From positions 22,144,501 to 22,208,500 of the forward strand of contig CM069878.1 of the NCBI GenBank assembly GCA_036172665.1: DNA of 64,000 nt. The letters run 5' to 3'. This stretch comes from Prosopocoilus inquinatus. Lineage: Eukaryota > Arthropoda > Insecta > Coleoptera > Lucanidae. The position numbers and the translations under genes were made by a program. The notes under the pieces were generated by a model. The model was not told where the DNA came from. It worked only from the letters and a program-made list of their open reading frames with translations, and searched no databases. Below are positions 8,765 to 20,215 of the stretch, one piece after another; within the stretch, counting starts at the first letter, position 1, and every line of letters begins with the position of its first letter.

Positions 8765-11599
8765 CTGCCTCTATGGCATTTAATGTTTTACCTACCTAGC
8801 GGATATTCTAAAATAATTTTATCTCAAAAACAAGTATTTTTTAACAACTTTGACTTGGTTCTTGCCTGAACTTTCTATTTTATTGGGTTGCAAAATTAAA
8901 AGGGAGAAGGAACTTTAGACTAGCACTGTATAAAAGTAACATGTGATGAAAGTCTGGTCACAATCACGGTCGCGGAAGCCTTCAAGCTATCTATCTAATT
9001 AGTTTTGTTATAAATGCCTCGTGTTGAGGATTCCAAAATTAGTGTAAGTTAAGAATAAATCTTTGGAATTTAAAGTGTTTAGATTTTTTTGTATGCCAAG
9101 TATTATTTCACTGTTTTTCAAAACGTCGATCGAAAATAGAAAGACAACGCATGCGGAGCAGCATTACGACGTAACTTCACGTTTATGGAAGGTATTAAAG
9201 TAAATTTGGCAACGCCTCCGATTCCGTGAATCGAAATTATTGCCAATAACACTTCGTTAGTCCAATTGTGGCCGGGCTCTGTCTGCGAATAATAGGATTG
9301 ATGATGCTGCCTGCCTGTCGCATAAATAACCGGGCACGAAATATTTGTATGCGAATTAATAGAAAACGTGACGCGAAGCTCGTACAATAATCTTATCCGA
9401 CGCTAATCATCCCTGCATACATACTAATTGCATGCTCTTCAACAGGCCAACGCTGGTGGGATCGTGTTCGGCAACGAGCTATCATTTTTTAAATGTTAAA
9501 TCAGCGTGGGTGGACGCCATCTATATTGTATTGTTAGTAATTAATAAAGCAAGACCGCTAGATCGTATCATATTCTATATGGTTGTCATGAAAACATGTG
9601 ACAAAATCAAATAACAAAACGACTTTGTGGATGAGATGAAAGAGAAGTTATAGATTAAATAAAATGAAAGTGAAGCCACTTTTTCTTAGTATGCGACGCA
9701 GTAATATTATGCGTTTCTTACAATGTACTTACAATTCAGTTGAAAGGGAAGCCTATGGCCTGCAATTTTTAATTACAGCTGCTGGCTTAAAATTTATGAA
9801 ATTCATAAAACGAGCGAGGCGTATCATTCTGTCTTAATTTAAGTAAAAAAGTCGTAAACTTCGTCTTATGTGCGCAGACGGGAACTGCCGACGTAGTAAC
9901 TACGGTTTTAATTTAATTCGTTGTTGAGAACGTATTAATACTACGAGTTACTGTGTGTCTTATTCTTTTTTATGGCATCGATTTACACTCGTTTTCTACA
10001 TTTTACAAAATCCCCTTATTCGTATTACAAAGGCTGACATAGATGGTCTTTAAATTATGATTTTGATAGAATTATTTTAGAATCCTATATTAAAATCATC
10101 TTAATTAAATGAGAAGAACTTATTTAGCGCAGTCAAAAATCCAAGTTAAAAGTTTTATTTGAACTTCTGGTTAGATCAATGCAATGACCCTTGCGAAGCC
10201 TTTCATGTTTTTGCTTGCTTAAAACCCTCCTCGATACCACAAACACAATCAACCCTTGAAAGGTTTCGAATACTCTATTAGACGAGCAAACAATTTTAGG
10301 GGGGAAACCTCCTACAAAAAAACATGAAAAGCTAAAAATACACAGGTGCTGCAAGGTTAATCAGCGTAAATAAGAGAATTTATTACCTTGTCCGGCACAA
10401 AGGAAGAGAATAACGAGCTGGATGGCTTTTAGAGACAACAAATCATTCATCAGGCGAAAAAATATTTGCTCGCGTAGAAAGTTGGGTTGTTTTTACAATC
10501 GTTTTATGAAGGTTTCCTATACGATAAATTATAAATTACCTTCCAGGCAAAATGTTTAAGACTACAATTAACGCAAATTATTTAACCTTTTAGTCCTCTG
10601 CACCGCGATTGAATCATTTGTCAGTTTTTGTTTCATTATTAAACAAAGTTGGTAACATATCTCCTTCTTTTATGCTAAGTACCTCTACCAACCACTTTTT
10701 TCAAAAGTTCAATAGAACTACTGTTAGGTCTGGTAGCATTAATACCTACTTGATTTGTTTTTCTATTAGTTTTACTGTTACGACGCGACGTAAGCGAATG
10801 CAATTACAGGGCATTTCTCACTAAAAAGCCGTAAAAACGATTTGCCATAAGAACGACCGCCATTATTCGAGTACGACGCTAAACTTACAAAATTATTACC
10901 CATAAAAACATAAAAGGTGTACGCTTGTATGTCACCCGCACAATAAAAAAGTTTTTTTTTCACGCTTTAATGGCGTCCTTCGCAATGCTTTTACACTGGA
11001 ACCCATATCTGGAGCTTAAACGCAGAAAGTTAAAAAATCTGAACACGCCATACCAACCAATCGAGTATATCGTTAGTATTAGAAACCCCAAGGAATACTG
11101 GTGCTGTTTGACAACAAAAAACTTTTTCTTTTGTCGGCGGTGCGTATGTTTTTATGAGAATATATCTGTCAACTTATACTACAACTTGAACAATTAATTT
11201 ACCAATAATATTCTAAATTCAAGTTCACGAGACGACGTCTTGTGAAGTCTAGTGGGTCGTGTATAAAATAATAAAAATAGACTCTTGGACAAAAATATTG
11301 CATATTTTTAATTATATTAATAAACCCAGCAAATTGTGAATTTTTTTGGTTGAAATAAAAATTTTATGTAAAATCTCTCTTTTAGGAGACTATTTTATTT
11401 GATTTGATTACGTTTTAATATTTATCATAATTGCGCTATTTTGTAAAAGTAGTGGAAACAGTGCGTTTCTTCAATAAACATAAACGATGTTCTTGACAGA
11501 AATTTAGTTTTCAATGCCTTTTATATCAAAAACAATGGATATTAGACCCCCTATGCATATAGACTTCTTGTTTTATTTTTCTGTGTACTACCTGTGTTT
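8765..11599. other. Gene-free, mostly single-copy
   Basis: No transposon relic is recognised. The block at 9118-9420 is richer in GC than its surroundings and contains TAAT-type sites and TATGCGAATTAAT, as might be seen in a conserved enhancer; both strands have unremarkable open frames there. An 83-90 codon frame at 10925-11197 shows no features. Nothing else stands out. Confidence 0.45.
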
Positions 11600-11624
11600 A
11601 CAGGTCGGACACTTATTTTGAGTC

Positions 11625-11710
11625 AGCCTGTATAGTGGCTGCCCGAGGGATTCACTGCAAACACAAACGATTTGCAACGAAATTTTTCAAGAATTTTCAG
11701 TTTTCAAAAC
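11625..11710 (+). mobile_element. Hammerhead repeat, 3' fragment
   Basis: About 70 bp (GTGGCTGCCCGAGGGATTCA and onward to GATTTGCAACGAAATTTTTC) match the part of the 312-bp unit just downstream of the cleavage site, with about 15-20% divergence. The catalytic core is absent. The fragment begins within a few bases of the cleavage position. Confidence 0.65.
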
Positions 11711-12039
11711 ACTTTTTGAACATAAATTTTAATCGATACGTAACCTGTATGAATATTTGCCAAAAGAATATATTTTTTAACATGAAACACAAAGCTACGC
11801 AATCAATTGGTATTAAAAATTACTCCATCTATCGCTGACCTTTTGATAAACGTACCCATATATTTTCATTAACGTGACCTACTATAATGTATTTTGTTAA
11901 CATTTACGTGCCATATTTTTACTGATATAATATCACGCACAAATGACATTCACTATCCACAAAAAAAAGTCATCATCATATTTGATATTAATAGACGTGA
12001 TTAACGCGACGTTCTTTCAGTAATTCTCGGAAAATCTCT
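11711..12039. other. Gene-free stretch
   Basis: AT-rich, nothing recognised. Confidence 0.5.
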
Positions 12040-12342
12040 AGCGAATCAACTTTCCAATAAATGTATCAGTTAAAATAAATTACTAGAAAAGTTTTCATAA
12101 TTATTGATCAAGGCCGTACTGACAGTTTCGTATAAATTAAATTTAGCTACTGAATCTCCCTAGAATATCTTGAAACTGAGTCAATGAAAAATTCTCAAAC
12201 TGCACAGATAGAGTCATCTTGAAGAGTACTTTAAAAAAACCTTAATGAAATTTTGCTGTAAAATAATTAGGGAAGATAATATTCAAGCACCTCTAGATTC
12301 ACGTAGGATTTGCCATCTTGCGTTCATCAATGCAGCACCCTG
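12040..12342. mobile_element. Right half of a TATA-flanked MITE (family D)
   Basis: Matches the right-hand part of the element at 43336-44623: GATCAAGGCCGTACTGACAG, the CTTGAAGAGTACTTTAAAAA stretch, and the tip TGCAGCACCCTG. Unlike that copy it has no insertion at the TA near 12170, so it serves as an empty site. The left half is missing or too diverged. Confidence 0.7.
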
Positions 12343-14018
12343 TGTAAATCTCCGTGCAGTCGCCACAATATGCATTATGTTTAATTAACAATTTTTACGC
12401 AGGTAAGTTAGTTTCTTATCGCGAATAATCTCGCAGTTTATCTTATCGTTCATTAAATATTTGCGCCAAAAATCATTCTGCGGAAAAGCCTATGATCACG
12501 TTTTATTCCTTTCTTCCCAAGTTTCAATTTTCGGACTAAGTTATTATTAATGTTTAATCAGCCGGCAACTTTAAATCAATAATATTCTTGCCCCGTACCA
12601 CCTACATGAATTCTAAGAACGAAAATGGAATCTTTAATTAGATCAAATCTCTATTATTATTTGTTTTCTCCCGAGCGTTGGAGATCAAACAACAAAAATG
12701 TAATAACTAAATGTCAAATTTAATAACAGCAGAAGAAAAAAGAAAAATATTTCTCTGTTTATAAGTACTTTGTGGTGTGTTATATTCTTACGTCACTCAT
12801 GTACTACATTATGAACATTATTTCAGAATGTCTACGTGTAACGTTACACTTCAACGGTTTCATATTGACTTGGCAGTTCACATATTTTTGTGACATTTAC
12901 GTTCTGTTGTCATACGTTTTCCGCAGAGGTAATAACATCGAGAAATGTCAGCCTGCTATAAATAAGAGAGTAAAATTATTAATCGTCAATTAAACGGCTA
13001 AAAGTAGCGCAATAATTAAATAACGACTTGCGCAATGCTGTACGTTGCTCCGACAAACTTTCTAATTTAATTATAAATATGTCTGTGCATTGTTTATTTA
13101 GTGTGAAATATAGTTTTATTCACTTAGAATACTCAATTATAAATAACAAATATTTTAAATTTAAAAAAATTTATAATTTCTTGTATAATTATTGCATAAT
13201 TATTAATTTATGGAAATTCTAACTTCTAAAAAATTACAAAAATTAATTTCTATTAAAATTACGTTGATATGCCTACATTTAGAAAATGGTTTTTATGACA
13301 TGACAATACTGATTACCGTAAATATTAGAATGCGTAACTAAGTGCTGAAGGCCCTGTTACAAACCCTTCTATTACCAGTCAGATTGCTATGGTCTCCGCA
13401 GTACGGACTTGTGAAAACTTATTGAACGATTGTATTATTGGAGGCTCCCTGTATAATAATTAAACGTCTTCACTATTGCACGTCTAGTTCCAACACTTAT
13501 ACCTAAAGACCGGACTTTTAGGTCGTAACAAGTCGAAAAAGGTACCTAATTTAGGCGACTGAATTAAGAACTTAGGTTTTTATTTTCTCATGGTAGGTGT
13601 TTAAAAAGGTTAAATAAAATTAAATAAAACATTAAAATTAAAATCATCCAGAAAATTATTGTGCGTAATTCTCACGATATTTTAAATCAAATCCAACCAT
13701 CCATTTTTCATCCGTTCCGATAATAGTTACTTACATAGAGTACACAATACGTTGAGTATGGCAAGACAGCGGTTGCACTGGCTGGACATGTCAGATGACT
13801 TCCATCAAGTACCGAGAATGCTACTCTTTCACAAATTTTAACTTTCGGAATATTCTTCTGTGAATTTATTTATTATTGACCCTGTATTGGTTCGCCTGAA
13901 AAGGCCACGTACAGATAACTGCGGCACAGCAACTTATTGAACGAACAGGCTTTTAGGGTGCTTAGTTAGCAAATTAGCTGCTGTGGGTAGTTTTCTGAAG
14001 TCGGCCATTTTGTATCAA
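12343..14018. other. Gene-free, mostly single-copy
   Basis: AT-rich. A weak exon-like block at 12360-12402 has a GTGCAG acceptor and a G|GTAAGT donor with one open frame, but the acceptor lacks a pyrimidine tract. TIR-like tips ending CCCTGTAT occur near 13452 and 13890, hinting at very old TATA-flanked elements. Confidence 0.4.
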
Positions 14019-14136
14019 AATGTCAAATTTAAAGGGCCGTTAAATTTTGTTGCTACGGTAACAACCAATCATAGAACTGTATTTTAAATTGTAAAGGATC
14101 TCTATATTTCAACAGCCGGTTAATAAGTTACAGAGT
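14019..14136. mobile_element. MITE family A, copy 3
   Basis: Closest to copy 2: AAAGGGCCGTTAAATTTTGT, the shared centre AACCAATCATAGAACTGTAT, and AACAGCCGGTTAATAAGTTA then CAGAGTA. Confidence 0.8.
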
Positions 14137-14344
14137 ACGCCCCTGTGTGGGTGACTTACTTTAGTAGGAAGTGACGGTAGCAAAAAAATGCAATTTTTGA
14201 ACATTTTTTCTTCATGGAAAAAATGTCATTTAGGTAAAAAAAGGCAAATTAGGTAGAAAAAGTTGCAATAGGTGGAAAAAAAAATTGAAATAAGATAATT
14301 TAGGTAAAATAAAATGTAGCCAAATAACTATTTTTAATGAAACA

Positions 14345-14545
14345 AAAAGATATGGAATTCAATTCGTTAATTGAGATACATGAACCTGATATTATCTTGA
14401 GAACTGAATGATAATATCCCGTCTAGTGAAATCTTTGGATCTAATTTGGTTTTTAGGTATGACACAATTGATAAAATTGGTGGTGGTGTCTTTATTTTGG
14501 TAAAAGGAAATTTCGACTGTTATGAGTTCTGGAGAGATGATTAAT
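14345..14545 (+). pseudogene. Non-LTR retrotransposon endonuclease fragment
   Basis: Two frames together read like the apurinic-type endonuclease of Jockey/CR1-like non-LTR elements: EFNSLIEIHEPDIILRTE (about 14357-14408), then, after a frameshift, NDNIPSSEIFGSN and GGGVFILVKGNFDCYEFW (about 14408-14540). In this family the PDII-TEsWL motif and the later GGGVli motif have exactly this order and spacing. The W-L after the catalytic TE is missing. A stop follows at 14545 and the next 100 bp are T-rich low-complexity sequence, so the fragment is orphaned: no reverse transcriptase follows. Confidence 0.75.
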
Positions 14546-16516
14546 ATGATAAATGATAAATGTTGGGTGTTTTATTTTTTCTTTTTTTATTTATTTATTT
14601 TTTTATTTATTACTCATTTGCTATTGACAAAGCAGCCAAGTAAACCGGCTGAAACTTCGAGTGGTGACAATTAATCCTGTTCACGGCTTTAAAAAATATT
14701 TTAATTTATGATTAATTATAATATACTACTAAGCTTCAAAGCGTGAACATTTTTACGGAGTAGTGCTTATACCTAACTAACTGGATACTGAAAGTTTTGT
14801 AGCCTGAAACATATCGGGGGGCTTATCTAACGTTAAACAACAGATAATTCCCAACAAAAACAAAGTATTAGATAGACGTAGTGGATTAATTAACTTACTA
14901 TTTAAGCCGCTTGACTTGGAATCTCTATTCGTTGTATCAATGATTCTGATAATTACTGAGTGCGTTGATTGTATTTATTTTTGAGAATTATTTTTAAGAT
15001 AAAAAAAAGAAAACATAAAACAAATCCCATTCCATTTAAATGGAAACTAAATATGTGCATACAATAAATTTAAAAAGAAGTTCAGTCGTTTAATATTAAG
15101 TTACTGCGCGAACGGATTTATTGAATATTAAAATTAATAAATCATTAATTACAGAATGTTATAGTAACTTGCATCTGTTAATTCCGACAACGGAATTATT
15201 TTCATTCAAACATCACACATTCAAACTAACCGGATTTTTGCAGCGGCCTGATAAGTTAGACGGGCGAGTTTGTGGTTCAATGGACTTCCGTCTAATGATA
15301 ATTTAGAGCCGCAAGTGCCCTTGCACTTCGTAATTAACATTCATTAGAATTTATAATTTTTATTACACCTCGGCCGCTCCGTGCAATTAAAATTTCAAAT
15401 TTTCATTGCGGCCTAATGGATATCGTTTTAGTAACAGTATTATATCCGAGTGCGCGCAAATATTTATGCGTCTCTCTACATATTCATTGTGTTTAGTACC
15501 GAGACAATTAATTTTCTTACGCTTGTATATCCCATCGAAACATTGAATACTAATGAGTTACGTGCAATAAATTTACGCCGAGGAAATTCATTTTTATCGC
15601 TAATAAATTTCATTTTCGTTTTGGTTTAACACAAATGGAAATTGATTATTTAAAAAATGCATAAATGTTTAGTCACAATATAAGTCAATCCTACAAAAAA
15701 TTTAACTATCAAAACAAATAGATTTTAATTATACTTCTAGTGTAAATATTTATCCAATTTCATGCAAAAAATTACTGAAACCAAACTTTTTTTTTTATTT
15801 TAAAGCCAAGCAGTGAGTACGTAGGTAACTAGAGAGTCGCTATTACGTATAAGAAAACGACCTCCGTTCCGCCATATTAGTGTGTACACTGCATACCTTG
15901 TATCAAACTGACAGCACAATGTATCATTCTCATTTCTGCAGTAAATCTGAATTCGGGTACCTTTGTTTAGTTTTAAGACGAAAATATAGCGTCCTTGTTG
16001 CAACAGGAAAGAAACAGATAATAAGCAATTATCTAGAATATCATTTCGTACACAACAGACAAGTAAACCGTACTCGAGCAAGATTTATTTTTATTCTCCT
16101 TTTCGGAATACATAAGTTCTTTAAACACCCAAACATTAATAGTAAGACGGTCATTTATTTACACCTAGTTCATATCTTTCATCAAGTTTCTGAAATAATA
16201 GTGCAAGATTACAAACAGTCATGAAAGACAGAGCGCTTAAATTCTCGTTTTTCGTAATAATCGGTCATTACGTCATCTCTGTAGACCTCTGCGAAGCCCC
16301 TTTAATTTGCTTTTTTTCAGTGCAGAGTCAGTAATTCCGTTCTTTACTGTCGAATCAAGATATCATATACCTTAACACCAATAAAGTCAGTATATTTGGG
16401 GAACTATAGAAATTGGTCCTCTGTAAACAACTTTAATAATAATCCAACTTACAAGAACCTAAATTGTACTAAAGGCAAGAATTAATGATAAACTGCAACC
16501 AACATTAACATTCTTC
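14546..16516. other. Gene-free; possible regulatory block
   Basis: T-rich low complexity at 14575-14625. At 15100-15640 many TAAT and ATTA words and moderately GC-rich islands (around 15240, 15360 and 15440) resemble developmental enhancer sequence, but this is only composition. Overlapping open frames of 114 and 93 codons on opposite strands (15800-16224) show no features. Confidence 0.4.
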
Positions 16517-16815
16517 ACGGCCATTTTCATAATAAGACTTTACGGAAGGTTTCATTTAGTCACTTTCAGTATAGGAAAACGAATGTATTTTCTTAATTGA
16601 AGTTTGTTCTTGTCCGATAAAAATAGTAAGTACAAAGTTTTTTTAATCTCAAACCGGACAGAAAAATGAAGGGAACACACTCAACGTTTCGCTATAGATT
16701 TACAGCTTCGTCAGGAGCTATAAATCTATAGCGAAATGTTGAGTGTGACTTTATACTTAGTATTTTTTTAGGTTAAAGTAACTTTTAATTTAAAGTCTGA
16801 TTATGAAAACGGCCC
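16517..16815. mobile_element. MITE family B copy with an insertion
   Basis: Ends ACGGCCATTTTCATAATAAG and AGTCTGATTATGAAAACGGC then CC are inverted. The uninterrupted relative lies at 59850-59970. Here the middle is split by a 168-bp hairpin element (16592-16759). Confidence 0.75.
16592..16759 (-). mobile_element. Snap-back hairpin element (family G) inside MITE B
   Basis: Flanked by a 7-bp direct repeat GTATTTT (16585 and 16760). The core is an inverted repeat of about 31-bp arms around the loop TTCGTCAGGA at 16708-16717. The arm text CACTCAACGTTTCGC and the outer CCGGACAGAAA and TTGTCCGAT recur at 46370-46640, so this is a family. On the minus strand the sequence contains CTGACGA and GAAAC in hammerhead order. 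Confidence 0.65.
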
Positions 16816-16977
16816 TAAAACCAATAAACAATCACTTCCTTAACCTTTCACCGAAAAACTGTATTTGAAGTCGACTCTTATCCGTTGAAATATGTGAGAA
16901 AATAGTATTTTATCTTTAACGGACACTGTAAAATTGGAATAAACGTCTCTCTATCGCCTGATAGCTTTGTCAAGCGA

Positions 16978-17110
16978 ACATCCTCTGTACAGCTGCGTCA
17001 GCCCTATTTAGGGCCTCGTCAGCAGAAGCGCAGCTCGAAATTTCCACTGCAAACCGAATCTACTTGTTCAAGGATACTCGCACAAGCGACGTAAAAGTAA
17101 TGAAAAGCAA
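16978..17110 (-). mobile_element. Old hammerhead repeat relic with decayed ribozyme
   Basis: The minus strand reads as a diverged unit: TTCGAGCTGCGCTTCTG, CTGACGA (core with N7 = C), stem II GGCCC/GGGCT with loop TAAATA, then GACGC where GAAAC is required, then AGCTGTA and CAGAGG. Stem II still pairs although its loop has changed completely. The A14 and A15.1 positions are lost, so it should be inactive. The rest matches the upstream part of the unit to about 17110. Confidence 0.75.
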
Positions 17111-17427
17111 GGTTGGTAGAGTTGGACTGTGTATTAGAAGGTTGCCTTGATCAGCGAAGGGTAAAGAGGGTGTGTATCTCGTTGCGTCACGTCACGTCAT
17201 AAATTCCATTGGGCACATTAACGAAACTTTTGCGTTATTTGATAAATAGGACCACTAAATTGATTCCACTTTTAGTCAATTAGATTATTAAGCTTTAGGA
17301 AACAGATTAAAACTCACTCTATTTACTTCACCGTGGCGGATAGAAGTTTCGTGTGGCGTCACGAGTTACTTTTCCGAAGAAGAAGTTTCAAACTATTATA
17401 TCTTAAATGGGAGCCAGCCCTTGATGA
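17111..17427. other. Gene-free stretch
   Basis: Nothing recognised. It lies between two pieces of the hammerhead repeat and may once have been part of one composite insertion. Confidence 0.4.
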
Positions 17428-17680
17428 AAAGTTTAGGCAGCGACATCCTGTGATCGCTTTTTGACCTAACAGTGCATTAGGATGGACAAATTGTAACCAT
17501 TCCCATACAAGGTGACCATGCTTTGACTGCACGCATTTTTTTTTAAACTTTCATCATGCTTTGACAGCACGTATGGCCGCCTTTATGGGATAACTTATTG
17601 TGTAGTAAACTGGCTTCAATTTGTCAATCCTAATGCGATGTCAGATCAAAAAGCAATCGTAGAATGTCGCTACTTAAGGC
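17428..17680. mobile_element. Head-to-head hammerhead repeat fragments
   Basis: A reversed piece (AGCGACATCCTGTGATCGCT onward, 17428-17535) abuts a forward piece (17540-17680, ending AGAATGTCGCTA). Both cover only the non-ribozyme half of the unit. This is the same inverted arrangement as at 3840 and 6123. Confidence 0.75.
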
Positions 17681-18494
17681 TAATATTCTAGGTTACAGTT
17701 TATCGATAATAGGATTACAAGACTTTTAGGACAGTTAACCATAGGCTCGATTGGTGAAGGACAGAAACAAGTGAAGACACTTCCAAGAGACAAAACTCAG
17801 CCTACTAATACGAGAGCTAGCGACGGATTTACTTAGGTCATTTCCACAAGGCTGAAAATTAATAAAAAGGTAACCTTAAGGACACTGAATACAGAACCGC
17901 GCATCTTACACTGTCACGCGCGGTTTTGTGTTCAGTTTTTCTGGCTAAACCCTAACAGACAGCAAAGTTTGAAAAGACATAAAAGGTTAGTAATGAATAA
18001 CACTTTCTGAAAATAAATTAGTCATACATGTAGAAGGCACTAGAGTTTACCCGTTTTCTGTAAGTAAGTCTGCAGCCACTTATATTTTGTTCGTTTGATG
18101 CTAAACCGCAAGAAATATCAAAAGTTACAAAGATACAAAAAAGTTTCCCATCGAACGCTTCTTACCAAAAAAATATTAACTAAACATATTTTCCTAACTT
18201 GAAAAAATTTATAGTAAGATATGTGTTGCGACAGCCCTGCTTTTCACGATAGCGGTTCATTGAAAGTAACTAAAATCACTTGTAAATATGAACCTTATTG
18301 TAGGGCCTCAATCATCCAAATTGATTCAGAAGTTCCTTTGTTATAAGAAAAAATAACTTTCTCTTTAAGGATTTTGAAGAAGAATACCAGTTTAACGAAG
18401 GAATTTTGGATATGATTAAGTTTGGTTAAATCGTCTTATTTTAAGCCCAGTAATCTGTGATTAAGCCATATCCACGAAATTTAGAGGCAGTCTG
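17681..18494. other. Gene-free stretch
   Basis: AT-rich, with one strong hairpin listed separately. No coding signal. Confidence 0.45.
17885..17936. repeat. GC-rich hairpin
   Basis: Arms CTGAATACAGAACCGCGC and GCGCGGTTTTGTGTTCAG pair over 18 bp with three mismatches or wobbles around a 15-nt loop. It could be a tiny foldback element or a structured RNA; its role is unknown. Confidence 0.6.
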
Positions 18495-18572
18495 TATAAC
18501 AAAAAAAATCTTATTTTAGTCTCATTTACTTGCTCTAGAAATTTGAAGAACGAATTTTTCTACATCCTGTAT
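18495..18572. mobile_element. Fragment of TATA-flanked element family E
   Basis: Diverged match to the right terminal arm of the element ending at 55553 (TCTTATTTTAGTCTCATTTA, then GAACGAATTTTTCTACATCC, tip CCTGTA). Only one arm is present. Confidence 0.6.
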
Positions 18573-19899
18573 CCTACAACAACTTCTGTAGCAGTAACAC
18601 TATAAATAAAGTACTTAGAATTAAAGAGGAATGTTTTCGTAAATTATAAGAGAAATTCAGATTAGAGAAAAATCGTAAAAGAAGACCTACCCACATGGCC
18701 AAATGGTTTAAAAAATGTAACCACAGAGGCGTACAAGAAAAGAATAAAAGACTTATAAATAACATAAAGAACTGAAAAAGAGATTACCTTTCAACAAAAG
18801 CGGAATTTAAAATTGCAAACTTTCTTGTGTATGTGAAGATACAGTTTAATTGTCAGATTTTAGGTTCCAATGAGCCGTATATATCTCAATTCCTGTAAAA
18901 TATGACAAGAATGTTATTTGCTTTTACGGAGTTGTAACGTACCTAAAACTGTCAAACTTCACACTTAATATTTAAAAACGACCTTCTGGAGTTTGAGTGT
19001 TTCTCCCATATCGTTAGATAGAGCAGTGGCATTCTCATACAAGAAAACTAGTTAAAACTACCAGTGTTCAACAATTTACAAAGTCTCTGTCTTAACTGTG
19101 AACACTGATGTTTGATTGCAAAAATTGTTTCTCCCATATTGTTGTAGAAAATTGAAGGAAGCACTGAAATAAATCTACATTAAATGCATAAATTAAACGA
19201 TTTTGTTCAATTTTCAGACAATATATGTACGTCTCATAATGGATAGTGGCAAATTATTATTTTGAATCTTTCTCATATGGTCCGTATGGTTTATTTATAC
19301 TACTTGTTAGGCGACTACCGATAATAATAATAATAAAAGTAAAAGGAAATTAAGAAACATAACGGCAAAACTTGAACAACTTCGAAAAGTGCTATTTTCC
19401 CAGTCAGATTATTGAGACTGTTAATTTATTAGTTAGATTCACCAAGATGACAAAAAAATCATCTTAAATCTTATGTTGGCTGCTCGAATTTCTAGACAAA
19501 CCAAAATAAAAACTGGTTTCGTCTGACAATGAGTTAGTATAGTATTTTTGAGATACTTTAATAAATATCATTCAAACGTGAACCTGCGATGTCATCTTCT
19601 GAGATACAAAAACGATGCTTGATTAAGTAACACATTATCAAATCGATGTTTTGTTATCTTCATTTGAAATCCAGATGAGATACGAGAATTATATGAGAAG
19701 TACCCGTGTTTAATGGTGCAACGTTGAGCATCGTGTTTAGAAAAACTGACGTCTACACAAATTTAGAATTCAGAAAAATTTACCGAGTAGTATTGTTTTG
19801 AGATCTATTGAATGTGGGAGAATTTGTGTTAATAAAGAATAATGTTGGTCAGCGATTGATATTTTCTTTCTTTGAATGAGAATACCAAAGAGGAGTCAT
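18573..19899. other. Gene-free, possibly worn mariner body
   Basis: AT-rich. The 3' part immediately precedes a mariner C-terminus and may be its unrecognisable catalytic region. A short (ATA)n tract lies near 19320. Confidence 0.4.
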
Positions 19900-20215
19900 C
19901 TATAAGAACCAAGCACCTTGGTCCAGCTGAGGTCGCAGACTACCATTAAGTATAATCATCTCAACTGCATTTGCTCACAGTGGAACAAAAACAGATATTC
20001 AATTGCTGAAAGATTTCCTCATTTAACGAAGAATTTGTTTTCAAATATGAGAAAAATCGTTTGAAAGAAAGCGATTCACATCAAATGAGGAAAGAGAGGC
20101 CGCCAAATTTAAACAAATCATACTTTTGGATGGCTTAAAGGAGTTGGAATATCGTTGGACTAAGTGCATTGAGCTGAAATAAGATGTAATTAAAGAAAAT
20201 AGATATTTAGTTCTT
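19900..20215 (+). pseudogene. mariner transposase C-terminal relic
   Basis: The frame around 20045-20177 reads FTSNEEREAAKFKQI and then DGLKELEYRWTKCIELK. Mariner transposases end with a ftSneev...f.dGLkkLe.RWtkCI.l.GdYvek pattern, in that order, close to the C-terminus. Upstream, at about 19905-19955, a worn stretch (GPAEVADYH) fits the aPsDYhLF motif that carries the last catalytic residue of mariner. Stops and frameshifts are present throughout, including TAA directly after IELK. No inverted repeat could be matched, so the 5' part and ends are lost. Confidence 0.65.

Noticed and set aside
12360..12402. 43-nt exon-like block with G|GTAAGT donor
   Set aside because: The acceptor lacks a pyrimidine tract and starts 18 nt from a MITE end; too short to trust.
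15800..16224. Overlapping 114- and 93-codon frames on opposite strands
   Set aside because: No recognisable residues or domains on either strand; mutual overlap is typical of chance frames.
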